NCBI GenBank assembly: GCA_051294375.1
Contig: CM119268.1
Coordinates: 1,524,549 to 1,588,548, forward strand
Reading direction: 5' to 3'
Source of the DNA: Paraspadella gotoi
Lineage: Eukaryota > Chaetognatha
DNA length: 64,000 nt
Position 1 is the first letter of the stretch; each line of letters begins with the position of its first letter. Shown piece after piece: positions 22,801 to 36,700 of this stretch. The position numbers were made by a program, and so were the translations under genes. Under the pieces are notes generated by a model that had not been told where the DNA came from, ran no database searches, and saw only the letters and a list, made by a program, of their open reading frames with translations.

Positions 22801-25759
22801 AAAAAAAATTGGTTTTTTCCCCAAATTTTTGGTTTTCCCCCTTCAAATTTTGGGTTAAAAAGTTTTTATTTTATTGTGACCTCCCCAAAGGCCCCCCTTT
22901 CCCCCCCAAATGAGATCGAATTTTCCCTTTTTTTTCTTTTTGCGAAATCCCCTTTTAATTTCGCTTTGTTTTATTTCCCGGGACAGAAAAATTTCAAAGT
23001 TTTTTTTTCCGTAAACCAAGAAAATTGAAAAAATTAAGGAAAAAGTTTGGGGAAGGACCCGAAACAAGAAAAAAAGAAATAAAGGGAAAAAACTAAGGGT
23101 TTTCTACGGGAAGGTGATGCCCAATAGAAAACCCTTGCCGTCCCCCCCCGCCTTTTTTCGGTTCCGGAAAATTTTGTTAAAAAGAAATTCAATTTAAAAA
23201 TCTCCCCACCGTTTTTGGGCGCTTTCATCCCCCAAACAAAAAAATTGCCGTCAATTTTTTTTCCCCTTTTTCCATCCTTCCCCCCCTTTTTTATTTTTTT
23301 TTTCTCGGTGCAAATTTGAAAAGCCCCTCCAGGTTAGTAATTTTTTTTTTTTCCCCAAATTTAAGTTAAAGTTTTTGGTCCCCTTTAGCCCCCTTTATTT
23401 TAAGGTTTTTGAAGGAAAAATTAAAATTTTTTAAAAAAGGAAAGAGGGGGCCTTGGGGGGTTTTGAAAAAAAAAAACCTAGTTCCAATTTTTTCCCCTTG
23501 CGGGAAAATGGGTTTGGGTTTCCCGAGAATCCCCTTGGAAAGGGGCGGTCCCCCCCTTCCACCACAGCCCCCTCACGGGGGGCCCCCCTCACGGAAAAAC
23601 TGGTAAAAATTCCCCTGAAAAAAAAAAACTCCCCATTTCCCTCAAATCCCAAACATCCTTTGGGCGAGTTTTTTTTTGGTTTCCCCCCCAAACCTTACTT
23701 TCCACCTCCAGGTTGGAGGTTTCTTCCCCGGTTTTATCCGCCCCTGAAAAAATTTTAAATTGTTTCCCCACGGTTTGAGTTTTTAAATGGTTTTTTGGGG
23801 AAATAAATCAATTTGGGTTTTGTTTTTTTAAAAAACTTTAATAAAATTTTAGTTTTTGGGGCGAAATGGGGTTTTTTGGCCGGTTTTTTTAAAAATTTTA
23901 ATTTAATTTTTCCCCCGAAATTGGGTTTTTTTATTGGGGAAAGTAATTTACAAATTTTGTTTAAGCTTTGTTGGTGGGGATTTTTTTAAAATTTCTTTTT
24001 GTAAAAGCGCCCCTAAATTTCCCTTTTGGGGGGGTTTAAATTTTTTATTTATTTTTATTTTGGTCCCCGCTTTTTTACCTTGAAAGGTTTTTTTAATTTC
24101 CCACATTCCGGGGGTTTTCTTTTTTTTCTTCTTTTTTTGGATAATTTTTAGAGAACATCTTTCAAATTACTATTCTTAAAACGGTCCCCCCCCGGGAAAC
24201 TTGTTTTTTTGGGCGCGGGTTTTTTTAATCCTTCACACCGGCCCCTCAACGGTTCTTACCATCCGTTCTTCAAGCCCCAATCCCATTAGCCCCTCAATAA
24301 GAGGGGGGAAAAACGCCCAGTCAACAACCATTCCCTAGCCGGTTTTAAATTTCATTTCCCCACAAAAAGTTTCCCCCCTAAACGACCCCCTTCCCTCCCC
24401 TTTTTGAAGGTTGGGCCCAAAAAGCCGGCTCCGAACCCTTTAACAGGGGAAAAACCGCGGGCGCCAGTTTTGAAAAATATGGATGGGGGGAAATAGGGGG
24501 GCCCTCCCACCCGAAAAAGGGTCCCCCGGAAAAGCCCCCCCCCCCAAAGCCCCAACCATGGGGGAAAAATCCCCCCCCCAAATCCAAAAATTTTTTAAGC
24601 CCCCATCAACAAGGAAAACCCGGCCCCAGTTTTTTTGGGGTGCAAATAATCCTTTTCCTTTGTTTAAATTTTTTTAAAATTATTAAACAGAATTTTTGCC
24701 CCCCCCCGGCAAATAACTTACTCCTCGAGGAAAAAAACCTTCGGAAAAATGGAAAAAAAAACCCAAACGAACTTCCGGGTGTCCCCCTTAAGCCCCCAAA
24801 TTTGGGTTTTTTACGACAAAATCCCCCTTTTTTTTCCCTTTTTGGGTTTTGGGGAGAAGGGTCAACCTTGAATTTGGGAAAGGGTAAACGAAGGAAAGAG
24901 AGAAAAGAAAATAGAATGAAAAAGGAAAGAAAGGAGAAAAAATAACAGAAAAGAGGAGGAAACTTTAACTGGAAAAAAACGAGAAGAGAGAAAAAAAATA
25001 TAAAAAATTAATCGTTGGAATAAAAAGTAAAAATACAGAAAATGAAAGGGAATCGACTGGAAGATCGACCGACTAACGGACCGACTGACAAATCGACAAA
25101 TCGACACGCCGTGATCGATCGGTGCAAAAAAAAGATAAGGAAAAACCGAATGAAAAAAAAACGAAAACTATAATTACAAGATTATAAATCATATTGTGTT
25201 AATCCTTTCGTTTCGTTGCGTTAATATTAGTAGACGAAAAAGTTTTTACTACAACGATTTATTTATTTATTTTTTGTTGTTGTTGTTGTAGTAAAAACTT
25301 TTCGTCTCTTCTATTAAGATTATAAATCAAAAAGGTAAAAAGTCCCTTGATCACTGTTTTTTTACATACAAATTAGGTCAAAGGGGAATGAGAAAAAAAA
25401 AGAGGCAATTATCCCAAAGATATACGCGCACGCATCTACTTTGCATGCAAATCTCATGCAAATCGCATGGAAATCACCGACGCGTAAAGAAGGCGAAACG
25501 AAGTCGACGTTACACAACTTGACGCAACTGGATGTTTCCGCGACCTCATTTTACATCATTGAACATCGCTCGTCTCATTTTCTTCTCGTCTTCGGGATAA
25601 TGGTTATATTTTGTTAGTTAACTACGTTTAATACTTTGTAAAAAAGTTTTAAAAAACTGTTTTGATTTTTTCTTCTTCTTGACGTAGATGTGTCGATTGA
25701 TTCTCGTGAAATAAATACATACGTCTTCATCACAGAACGAAATTTGATTCGCTTCACGA

Positions 25760-25795
<36 letters not shown>

Positions 25796-26165
25796 AAACT
25801 CTTTTTTTCGATGGTTAAGCGTAATGAGTCTCCCAGATGGCGACATGTGCAAGAGTAGGAAAAAAATCCTCGATTTTTCGTAGTCTCTCTCGTTCTTTTT
25901 TGCTCTATTTCTCTCGCTCTCTCTCTCTTCTTCTTTCTCTCTTTTTTTCGCTCTCTCTCGTCTCTCTCTCTCTCTCTCTGTATGTCTCTCTCTCGTTAGT
26001 TTAAAGTCAATAATGTTTTTATTAAAAATTTAAAACGAGCACGTTTTTCCACGGCGGCCTCATGGTTATAGTTAATAACGAGATTTTAATTCGTTAAATT
26101 CACAGGGGGCCCTGTTTTCCTTCAGTTCCATGGCACGAAAGTCTCTCTCTCTCTCTCTTTTTTCA

Positions 26166-26197
<32 letters not shown>

Positions 26198-29100
26198 TTA
26201 TCTCTCTCTCTCTCTCTTTGATTTTGTTTTTAGTTACGCCGCGAGTACTCGCTCAATGAGTCACTTTTTGGTCCGTCAGTCCGTCAGTCCGTCGGTCCGT
26301 CGGTATGTCTGTCCGTCGGTCTCTTCCACTTACATTGAAAATGCTCATAAGTTGCTCCTTTGTTAAGACAGGAATAAACCTAAAATTTAAGGGACTGCTA
26401 GCGCCGCCTTCAGGAAATAAAAGACAAAAAGTCAAAAGACAAAAGACAAAATTCCGATGCTGTGCTTGTCACAAATAAATGGGCTAAGAAAGTAACGGGA
26501 GTCATGTAGTCATGTCATGTCACGTCGTCATATCATCAAATTTAACAAGGGATAGAATTTATTTCCCTTCTTTTTTTTCTTTGATTTTCTTTCTTCCTTT
26601 ATTTTCAGTCGCTAATTGTTTCTGTCATTTTGTGAATCAAACTCGAAACTTGATTAGTTGGAGGAAGTCTCACTGAGGTTGTAGACTCTACTTTCCAGTA
26701 CCCTCGACGAAACTAAGTGTCTCTCTNNNNNNNNNNNNNNNNNNNNNNNNNCTCTCCCTTTCCCTCTTTTCTCCTCCTCTACTCCAATGTCCTCTCTCTC
26801 TCTCCTCTCTACTCTCTCCCCCCTCTTCCCTCTTCCCGTCTCTCTCTTCCCCCCTCTCTCTCTCCCCCTCTCTCTCTCCCGTCCCTCTCTCTCTTTCCCC
26901 TCTCTCTCTCCGCCTCTCTCCATCTCTCCTCTCCCTCTCTTCTCCCCCCCTTCTCTCCCTCTTCCTCTCTGCTCTCTTTCTCTCTCTCTCTCTCCCTCTC
27001 TCTCTGCCCCCTCTCTTGCTCTCCCTGATACCCTCCCTCTCTTCTCCCTTCTCCCTCTCTCTCCCCCTCTCCCCTCTCTCCTCCTACCCTCTCTCTCTCC
27101 TCTCGCCTCCTGCACCACTGTTTTCTCCCCCACCCAACACCCTGCGTCCAACCGTGATTACGAAGTCAAAGGCGTTTTCCCACGAAAACGAAATTACTGC
27201 CCAAAGGAGAGAGTTTAAAAATGGCAACGAAACGAACAAGCGGAAGTGGGATGCGAGACGAATTTAAAGGAACGAGCTAGCAACACGAACCGTTCGAAGA
27301 TAAGAACGGACAAAGAAGGACATCGGACCAGAAACTATTTAAATAAATCGAATAACTCTTACACTCCAATTTTCTTCCCCCTCCTTTCTCCTCCTCTATC
27401 CACCTCCTCTTCCCCGTCCTCCTCCTCTTAAATCATCCTCTTCCCCCTCCTCCTCCTCCTCTTCCCCTCCTCCCCCTCGCTCCTCTTCATCCTCCTCTTT
27501 CCCCGCATCATCTCCTCTTCTCCTCTTCCTCTCCTCAACCTCCTTTCTCCTCTCTCTCTTCTCTTTTCTTCGCAAAACTTGATCTTCGATCTTTTTCATT
27601 AAGATTTTTTTTCCCCTCACCGCCCTCTCCCACATTCACGCTCCCGGCCTCTCTCACTCCGCATCGTCACCCGGCCTCTGTTTTATTATCACCGTTGCTG
27701 TCTCCGCTGAAATATCTGGAAGCATCTCCAAGTTGTTTCCAAGCTTTCCTATTCGGCCTCTATTTTCCCAGAATGTCCCGATTTTATCTGAAATTCGGAA
27801 TTAGTTTTAATTTTTTTTTTTTATAGGGATTAAGGATCAATAAGGATATAGTTAAGTGGTTAACGTTAGGGGCTTGTTATTCCTTTCCTCTCACCTTCTC
27901 CCCCCTCTCCCCCCTTGTCCTCCTCTCACCTTCTTATCGGGATGGTCGTAGGCGATCTGTTCTCTCTTCTCTATTCTTCCTCATCAATTCTTCGGCCTCC
28001 TCGTTTTGCGACGTCATGGATGTAGCTGACGCAGAGATTGGCGAGAACGACGGGCGCTGACGTTAACGGATGTTTGTCGTAGTGCTTTCTTCACGATCGT
28101 GTCGTAGAAAGCCCTCTGGGGGAGGAAGTAGGTGTAGGGAGGCGGGGATGGGAAATTGCGTTAGGGGATGGGTCCTCTAGAAAACTTAATAGGGTATAAC
28201 AAGGATAATTGTTAGGCGATTCAATTAATCGCGCGGATTTGTGACCAAGATTTTTTTTTTTTTTTTTGCTTTTTGTCATACATGGCAAAAAAAAACGTTT
28301 TTCAGCATGATGATACATTTTTTGAATTTAATACATTATTTTCTTCAAGCTTACTTTTTTTAATCATCTTTTGATTAATTAGACGGTCAGACAGACGCTA
28401 AAAATGTCTCATTGAGCACGTCCTCGACGAGTCTTCGAACAGCTGACATAAAAAGCTAAAAGTAAAGTAGAGGGAAGCACGAAAAAGATTTTTGACTCAA
28501 GATGAAAAAGATTTAAATCGAGCGATGAGAAGAGTAATTGAGAGCACGAGAGTGTGAAAGAGAGAGTCAGAGCGGAGAGAAGAAAGAAGGGAAAGAGAGA
28601 GAAGTAATGACGGGTGGAGAGTTAAAGTTTGATAGATTGAAGGAGAGAAAGGCAGAGCGAATGGGCTCTCTTTTCCGACGACTGCCTCATTCTCGTTGCT
28701 ATCTTAATCTTAACCCTAACCTATATAAAACCCTTTATTATTTATTTTTAACGCTAACCTCTAACCTTTAAACACTAATCCTTAAAACCTAAATCCCTAA
28801 CCAAGTTATTAAACTTATGTATTTAACTAATCTTAATCCAAACTTTTAACTTAATCTTTAACTTAAAAAAATTCATCAAAACACTGGTCCGAATTTAAAA
28901 AACAATGGGCGTTCTGAGAAAATAACGGCCGAGCGAAGTACCGAGATTCATGGTTCGGAAAACGAGAGATAAGGGGAAGGAAATTAAGAAAAGATGAAGA
29001 AGATGGTCATGAAATTGAGACAAAAACAATGTAATATTTATCCATGCATTCAGATAAAATAAGCTATTGTTCCCACTTTATAGCGAGGAAGTTGTGGGAT

Positions 29101-32100
29101 AAATCCTCCATTCCTCTTAAAAGTTAATAACATTAGCAGGACCGTCTTTCAATCGAGATTCAATTAAAGGAATTACTACTAGCTAGTTAGGTAGACTAAG
29201 TTCTGAAGTTAAGACAGAAGAAGACAAAAAGATAAACTTTTCTTTGCTTAGCGCAAGTCGCCTCCTTGATTTTGTTCTGCCTGCATAAGAGGCACGTGAG
29301 CCACATTGAGCTTCCATGTGGTCGTTTTTCGTTGGCAAGAAATCTCGACTGATTTAACGGAAGATTTTTTTGTCACAGGGCCTGGAAGAGTGAAGCTGGG
29401 AGTTTAGAAATCTGTCTATCAGTCGCTTTCCTCAACTTCCTGTCATCTCAATTCTCGACTATCATCTTTCAGTTTTTCGTTTCTCATCCTCAAGTATTTC
29501 TCTTCTCTCTCTCTCTCTCTCTAGTTTCTCGTATCTCTTAACTCTTCTCTCTCTATCTCTTCCTCTCTGCTCCTCTGTTCTATAGTAATGTCTGGCTGTC
29601 TGTTTTTTTCTCTTGTCTGGATATAGGTCTGGCGGTCTGGTCCTCACTTTATCTCTCTCTGTCTCTCTCATCCTCTGCGTTTCTCTCCCTCTCTCTCTCT
29701 CTCACGTCACCTGAAAAATTGTCCGGTCCCAAAAAATCTTGGCCTGCGCATGAGGACGGGATGTATCGCTCCGCGCGTCGTCGAAGTCGTTGACAGCTGA
29801 AAGAGGAAAGGGTGAGGCGGAAAGGGTTTAAGTTCAAGGCATTAGAGAAAAAGTTGAAGAAATAAGAAAATAGAAAAGAAATAAGGTGAAGATGAAAAGA
29901 AAGGGTCAGGGGCAAGAAAGCTTATTTATTGCATTGAATGGATAATTTTTTATATTGGTTTAAAAACTGAAATAATAAACTTGGAAATTTTTTGTCAAAA
30001 TGACAAGCGATGTGGTTTGACATGACTTGACTTGACTTGAAAGGTCATTGTCAAGCGAGGGACTACCTCACTCTCAAGCTGTTCTTAGGTCGCAGACAAC
30101 AAGAGTGCCTTGAGAGGGCTGCGTGCCTGGCAGATATGTTGTTTAAAAAGGGTGGGGAAAGAGAGAGGAAAAGAAGGGAGAGAAGAGGGGAGAGGAAAAG
30201 TGGATTGAAGAGGGGGAGGTGACCACTGAACAGTTCGGCTGGGCTGGCGCTAGCTAAGATGAAGGAAGAGAGGGATGAGGAGTGAGGGTGGGGAAAGGGG
30301 AGGAAGAGGGGGAGGTGACGCAGTTTCGGCTGGGCTGGTCCACTCCGTGACTCGAGAAACAGATCGGGAGAATTCGCCTTTCGGCTTTTCCTTTTCCTTG
30401 TTTGCTTGAGCCTCTCGTCTCTTTGGCCAATCGAAAAGGATGTCCCCTAGCACCGGAGCGTGGAGGTAGAGAGCGTACTGCTAGACAGTCGCCAGTCCGT
30501 CGTCCGTCCGCTCGCTGGTAGCGATGTCGGCATTACGAATAGTCCAAACGTCTTGACCTGCCGCATCCCACCATTCGGGTCAGACAATTCCTGACCTCAA
30601 ATTTATCTCTCCGATTAACTATTGGCTTTGTCGTCGTCGTTGGTTGTTTGTTGTTGTTTTTTGTTTCTTGTTTTGTTGCTATGTTTTGAAGTATAGACTG
30701 AGAGAAAGAGGCTGCAAAAATGCAGGCGGGGTTGTAAAGTGGTGGAGAGAAAAAAAATGAGAGGCTTGAGAAACGAATAAAGTTTTGGTTTGAAAAGGCG
30801 AGAGTTTTATAGATGGAACAAAAAAAAGACAAAAGAATAAAGAAAAAAAGAAAACAAGAAAAAAAGAAAAAAGGAAAAAATCATCAAAAAAAAATATCTT
30901 CGACGAGTTCGGTCGTCGTCGTCGTGCTCGTCGTGTTCGTCTTCATCGTCGTTTTCCGGGTCAAGAGACCCTGTTGAGTCATCTCTGGGAAAGAAGAAAA
31001 AAATATTGTTAAAAAATGAAAGGAAGAGAAAGAAGATATCTAATCGGGTATTTTCCGTTGTTTTTAAAGAATACGGGAGAAAAAAAAGAGCTCTCTTATT
31101 TTAAGCGGCACCATTTCTGTTCCTCTACCGCCAAAAGATTAATTTTTATTTCAACATTTTTAAACTAGATATTTTTTTTAACTTATAACCCTAAACGCGC
31201 TTAATGCTAATCTTTGATTTTAATCTTAATCCTGAATCCATATCTATCTAATTTTTAAGCCTAACGCTTACTTAATCGCTAACTTAATCCTTACGCTGCA
31301 AACCTATTTTAACTTAAAAGGTTAACCTTATTACGAATTTAAAAGACAACGGGGCGTTCTGCGAAAAATGAGGCGCAATAAAAGGGTGGAGAAATCTTCA
31401 GTCTGCTATAGAAGACGTAAAAAAATGAAAAACATAATAGAAGAGAAGAAAAGCTAAAGATAGAGAGAAGAAAAGGAGGAAATTGAAAATTTGCCCAAAA
31501 AGTGAAAAGAAGAGAGTTTAAAATGGACGAACGAACAAGCGGAAGGTGGGAGCGAACGAATTTAAAGAACGAGCTTAGAAACGAACGTATCAAGAAAGGA
31601 ACGGACCAAGAAAGGAACGGACCAAGAAACTATTTAAATAATGAATAAACTCTTACACTCCTTTTCTTCCCCCTCCTTTCTCCTCTCTCTTCCACCTCCT
31701 CTTCCCCGTCCTCCTCCTCTTAATCATCCACTCTTCCCCCTCCTCCTCCCTCTCTGCCCCTCCTCCCCTCCTCCTCTTCATCCTCCTCTTTCCCCGCTCA
31801 TCCTCGCTTCCTCCTCTTCCTCCTCCTCAACCTCCTTCTCCTCCTCTCTCTTCCTCTTTTCTTCGCAAACTTGATCTTCGATCTTTTTCATTAAGATTTT
31901 TTTTTCCCGCTCACCGCCTCTCACATTCACGCTCCGGCCTCTTCACCCGCTTCACCGGCCTGTTTTATTTTCACCGTTGCTGTCTCCGCTGAAATATCTG
32001 GAAGCATCTCCAAGTTTTTCCAAGCTTTCCTATTCGGCCTTATTTTCCCAGAATGCCCGATTTTATCTGAAATTCGGAATTAGTTTTAATTTTTTTTTTT

Positions 32101-33710
32101 TTAAGGGATTAAGGATCAAATTAAGGATATAGTTAAAGTGGTTAAAGTTAGGGGCTTGGTTATCTCCTTTCCCTCTCACCTTTCCTCCCTCTCCCCCCTT
32201 TCCTCCCTCTCACCTTCTTATCGGGATCGTCGTAGGCGATCTGTTCCTCCTCCTTCTCTATCTTCCTCATCAATTCTTCGGCCTCCTCGTTTTGCGACGT
32301 CATGATGTAGCTGACGCAGAGATTGGCGAGAACGACGGCGCTGACGTTAAGGATGTTGTCGTAGTGCTTCTTCACGATCGGTTCGTAGAAACCTTGGGGG
32401 GGAAGTAGGTGTAGGGAGGGGGGATGGAAATTGGGTAGGGGATGGGTCATCTAGAAAAACTTAATGGGTATAACAAGGATAATTGTTAGCGTTCAATTAA
32501 TCGCGGATTTGTGAAAGAATTTTTTTTTTTTTTTTTTTTTTGCTTTTTTCATACATGCAAAAAAAAACCTTTTTCAGATGATGATACATTTTTTTGATTT
32601 AATACATTATTTTCTTCAAGCTTACTTTTTTTAATATCTTTGATTAATTAGACGGTCAGACAGACCTAAAAATGGTCTCATTGAGCCACGTCTCGACGTC
32701 TCGAGTGAATAAAAAGTAAAAGTAAAAGTAGAGGAAGAGAAAAAAGATTTTTGACTCAAGATGAAAAAGATTTAAATCGAGAGAGAAGAGTAATTGAGAG
32801 AGAGAGGGAAAGAGAGAGAGAGAGAGAGAGAAAGAGGGAAAGAGAGAGAAAGTAATTGACAGGTGGAGAGTTAAGTTTGATAGATTGAAGGAGAGAAAGC
32901 AGAGCGAAGGGCTCTCTTTTCCGAGACTGCCTCATTTCTGTTGGCTAATCTTAATCCTTAACCCTAACCTAATATAAAACCCCTTATTATTTATTTTTAA
33001 CCCTAACCTCTAACCTTAAACACTAATCCTTAACCTAAATCCCTAACCAAGTTCATAACCTTATTTATTAACCTAATCCTTAATCCAAACTTTTAACTTA
33101 ATCTTTAACTTAAAAAAATTCATCAAACTCCGAATTTAAAACAAAATTGGGCGTTCTGAGAAAATAAGGCCGAGCGAAGTACCGAGATTCATGGTTCGAA
33201 AACGAAGAGATAAGGGGAAAGAAAATTAGAAAGATGAAGAAGATGGTCATGAAATTGAGACAAACAATGTAATATTTATCCATGCATTCAATAAATAAGC
33301 TATCTTGTTCCTCACTTATAGCAGGCAGTTGTGGGATAAATCCTCCATTCCTCTTAAAAGTTAATAACATTAGCAGGACCCTTTCAATCGAGATTCAATT
33401 AAGGAATTACTACTAGCTAGTTAGTAGATAAGTTTGAAGTTAAGACAGAAGAAGACAACAAAGATAAACCTTTTCTTTCTTACCAGTCGCCTCCTTGAAT
33501 TTGTTCTCCTGCATAAAGAGGACGTGAGCCACATTGAGCTTCCATGTGTCGTTTTCGTTGCAAAATTCGACTGATTTACGGAAGATTTTTTCCACAGCCT
33601 GGAAGAGTGAGCTGGGAGGTTAGAATCTGTCTATCAGTCGCTTTCCCCAACTTCCTGTCACATCTCAATTCTCGACTATCATCTTTCAGTTTTCGTTTCT
33701 CATCCTCAAG

Positions 33711-33753
<43 letters not shown>

Positions 33754-36700
33754 AACTCTCTCTCTCTCTATCTCTCTCTCTCTCTCTCTTTCTATCAGTA
33801 TGTCTGGCTGTCTGTTTTTTTCTCTTTGTCTGGATATAGGTCTGGCTGTCTGTCTCACTTTATCTCTCTCTGTCTCTCTCTCCCTCTGCGTTTCTCTCCC
33901 TCTCTCTCTCTCTCTCACCTGAAAATTGTCCCGGTCCCAAAAAATCTTGGCCTGCGCCATGAGGACGGGGATGTATCGCTCCAGCGCGTCGTCGAAGTCG
34001 TTGACAGCCTGAAAGAGGAAAGGGTGAGGCGAAAGGGTAAGTTCAAGCATTAGAGAAAAAGTTAGAAGAAATAAGAAAATAGAAAAGAAATAAGGTGAGA
34101 TGAAAAGAAAGGGTCAGGGGCAAGAAAGCTTATTTATTAATTGAATGGATAATTTTTATATTGGTTAAAACTGAAATAATAAACTTGAATTTTGTCAAAA
34201 ATGACAAGCGATGTGTTGACTTGACTTGACTTGACTTGAAAGGCATTCGTCCAACGAGGGACTACCTCACTCTCAAAGCTGTCTTAGGTCGCAGACAACA
34301 GTGCCTTGAGAGGCTGCTGCCAGAATGTTGTTTAAAAAGGGTGGGGAAAGAGAGAGGAAAAGAGGGAGAGAGAGGGGAAGAGGGAAAGTGGATGAAGAGG
34401 GGGAGGTGACCACTGAACAGTTCGGCTGGGCCTGGCCTACTAAGATGAAGGAAGAGAGGGAGTGAGGGAGTGAGGGGTGGGGAAAGGGGAGGAAGAGGGG
34501 GAGGTGACCAGTTCGGCTGGGCCTGGTCCACTCCGTGACTCGAGAAACAGATCGAGATTCCGCCTTTCGGCTTTTCCTTTTCCTTGTTTGCTTGAGCCTC
34601 TCGTCTCTTTTGCCATCCGAAAGGATGTCCCCCTAGCACCGCGTGGAGGTAGAGACGTACTGCTAGCACGTCAGTCCGTCCGTCCGTCCGCTCGCTGGTA
34701 GCGATGTCGGCATTACGATATCCAAACGTCCTTGACCGCCGCATCCCACCATTCGGGTCAGACAATTCCTGACCTCAATTTATCTCTCCGATTAACTATT
34801 GCTTTGTCGTCGTCGTTGTTGTTTGTTGTTGTTTTTGTTTCTTGTTGTTGCTATGTGAAGTATAGACTGAGAGAAAGAGGCTGCAAAATGCAGCGGGGTT
34901 GTAAAGTGTGGAGAGAAAAAAATGAGAGGCTGAGAAACGATAAAGTTTTGGTTTGAAAAGGCGAGAGTTTTATAGATGGAACAAAAAAAAGACAAAAGAA
35001 TAAAGAAAAAAAAGAAAACAAGAAAAAAAAAGAAAAAAAGGAAAAAAATCATCAAAAATCATCTTCGACGAGTTCGTCGTCGTCGTCGTCTTCGTCGTCG
35101 TCGTCTTCATCGTCGTTTTCGGTCAAAGACCCTGTTGACGTCATCCCTGGGAAAGAAGAAAAAAATATTTTAAAAAAATGAGGAAGAGAAAGAAGATAAT
35201 CTAATCGGGTATTTTCGTTGTAAAGAAAACGGGAGAAAAAAAAGAGCTCTCTATTTTAAAAGCGGCACATTTCTGTTCCTCTACCCCAAAAATTAATTTT
35301 TATTNNNNNNNNNNNNNNNNNNNNNNNNNNNNNNNNNNNNNNNNNNNNNNNNNNNNNNNNNNNNNNNNNNNNNNNNNNNNNNNNNNNNNNNNNNNNNNNN
35401 NNNNNNNNNNNNNNNNNNNNNNNNNNNNNNNNNNNTCAACATTTTTAAACTAGATATTTTTTTTAACTTATAACCCTAAACGCGCTTAATGCTAATCTTT
35501 GATTTTAATCTTAATCCTGAATCCATATCTATCTAATTTTTAAGCCTAACGCTTACTTAATCGCTAACTTAATCCTTACGCTGCAAACCTATTTTAACTT
35601 AAAAGGTTAACCTTATTACGAATTTAAAAGACAACGGGGCGTTCTGCGAAAAATGAGGCGCAATAAAAGGGTGGAGAAATCTTCAGTCTGCTATAGAAGA
35701 CGTAAAAAAATGAAAAACATAATAGAAGAGAAGAAAAGCTAAAGATAGAGAGAAGAAAAGGAGGAAATTGAAAATTTGCCCAAAAAGTGAAAAAGAGATG
35801 ATTAACCTTTGCCACGCCTCTTTAAAGGTCGTTGGTTCGAGCCGAGTTCACAATCGTCTTCTCTTTCTTTTTCACAAACTATTTTTTTTCTTTTCTTTTT
35901 TTTTTCTTTTCTTTTTTTCTCTATTTTACTGAAATATTTTCTTAGACGTTAAATCTAATCAAATTGAACACAATTTTAAATGTAACTCCTTTACAATTCG
36001 TTCGTAAATGCTTATCACATTGTTACATGATATGATTCCGGCTCAAATCGCTGCTCAAATCACCTAAAAATTCAATTACATNNNNNNNNNNNNNNNNNNN
36101 NNNNNNNNNNNNNNNNNNNNNNNNNNNNNNNNNNNNNNNNNNNNNNNNNNNNNNNNNNNNNNNNNNNNNNNNNNNNNNNNNNNNNNNNNNNNNNNNNNNN
36201 NNNNNNNNNNNNNNNNNNNNNNNNNNNNNNNNNNNNNNNNNNNNNNNNNNNNNNNNNNNNNNNNNNNNNNNNNNNNNNNNNNNNNCTCAAATCCGCATTG
36301 CTCAAATCACCCTAAAATTCAATCTACATCCGGGGTAGACAACTTTTCCTTCGTTCGACGCACGATTTCCTATTCAATTCGATTCACAAAAAAAAAAAAA
36401 AAAAAAAACAAACAGAAACCTCAATCCACTTTTTTTGTTTTTTTGGTTTTTTTCTCAATATATTTCTTTTTTTTTCTACTGCTGCGCAGTTGTTTTTTTT
36501 TTTTTTTTTTCCTTTCCACTTTTGTCATTTTCGTATTTGGTATTTTTCCGTTGAGAACTCGTGGCGCCACCGACAGGCGCCGCGTTATTCCATTCAGAGA
36601 TCATCGTCGTCGTCGTCGCTTTTGTCGTCGTCGTCGTCGCCGCCATTTTGAAATTGATTTTTAGCTCTTGACGTCAGATTTCGTCTGTTCTCACCTTTGA

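Larger units (their letters stand above)
27195..31506. repeat. Copy A of a 4.3-kb direct duplication (noisy)
   Basis: This segment matches 31507-35795 along its whole length in the same orientation, including exons 9-11 of TTC30 and the introns between them. It differs mainly by one-base insertions and deletions. Its last part (about 31152-31506) is essentially identical to 35436-35795. I read it as an uncorrected second rendering of the same locus, though a real recent tandem duplication cannot be excluded from sequence alone. Confidence 0.8.
31507..35304. repeat. Copy B of the 4.3-kb direct duplication (clean copy with working exons 9-11)
   Basis: This is the higher-quality counterpart of 27195-31150. 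Besides exons 9-11 it holds CT-rich tracts (about 31660-31860), CCCTAA-like words (32940-33110), (CT)n beside exon 9 and, at 34260-34765, a dispersed-repeat-like segment with a CGTCCGTCCGTCCG run. No other gene is apparent. Confidence 0.8.

Noticed and set aside
28690-33110. True telomere array
   Set aside because: CCCTAA words are degenerate and mixed with AATCC/AACCT variants in an intron, with no long perfect run.
34262-34765. 167-codon frame MSDPNGGMRRSRTFGYRNADI
   Set aside because: It lies in a repeat-like segment with CGTCCGTCCG runs; the same stretch in copy A (about 30060-30560) is broken. It looks like a dispersed-repeat translation.
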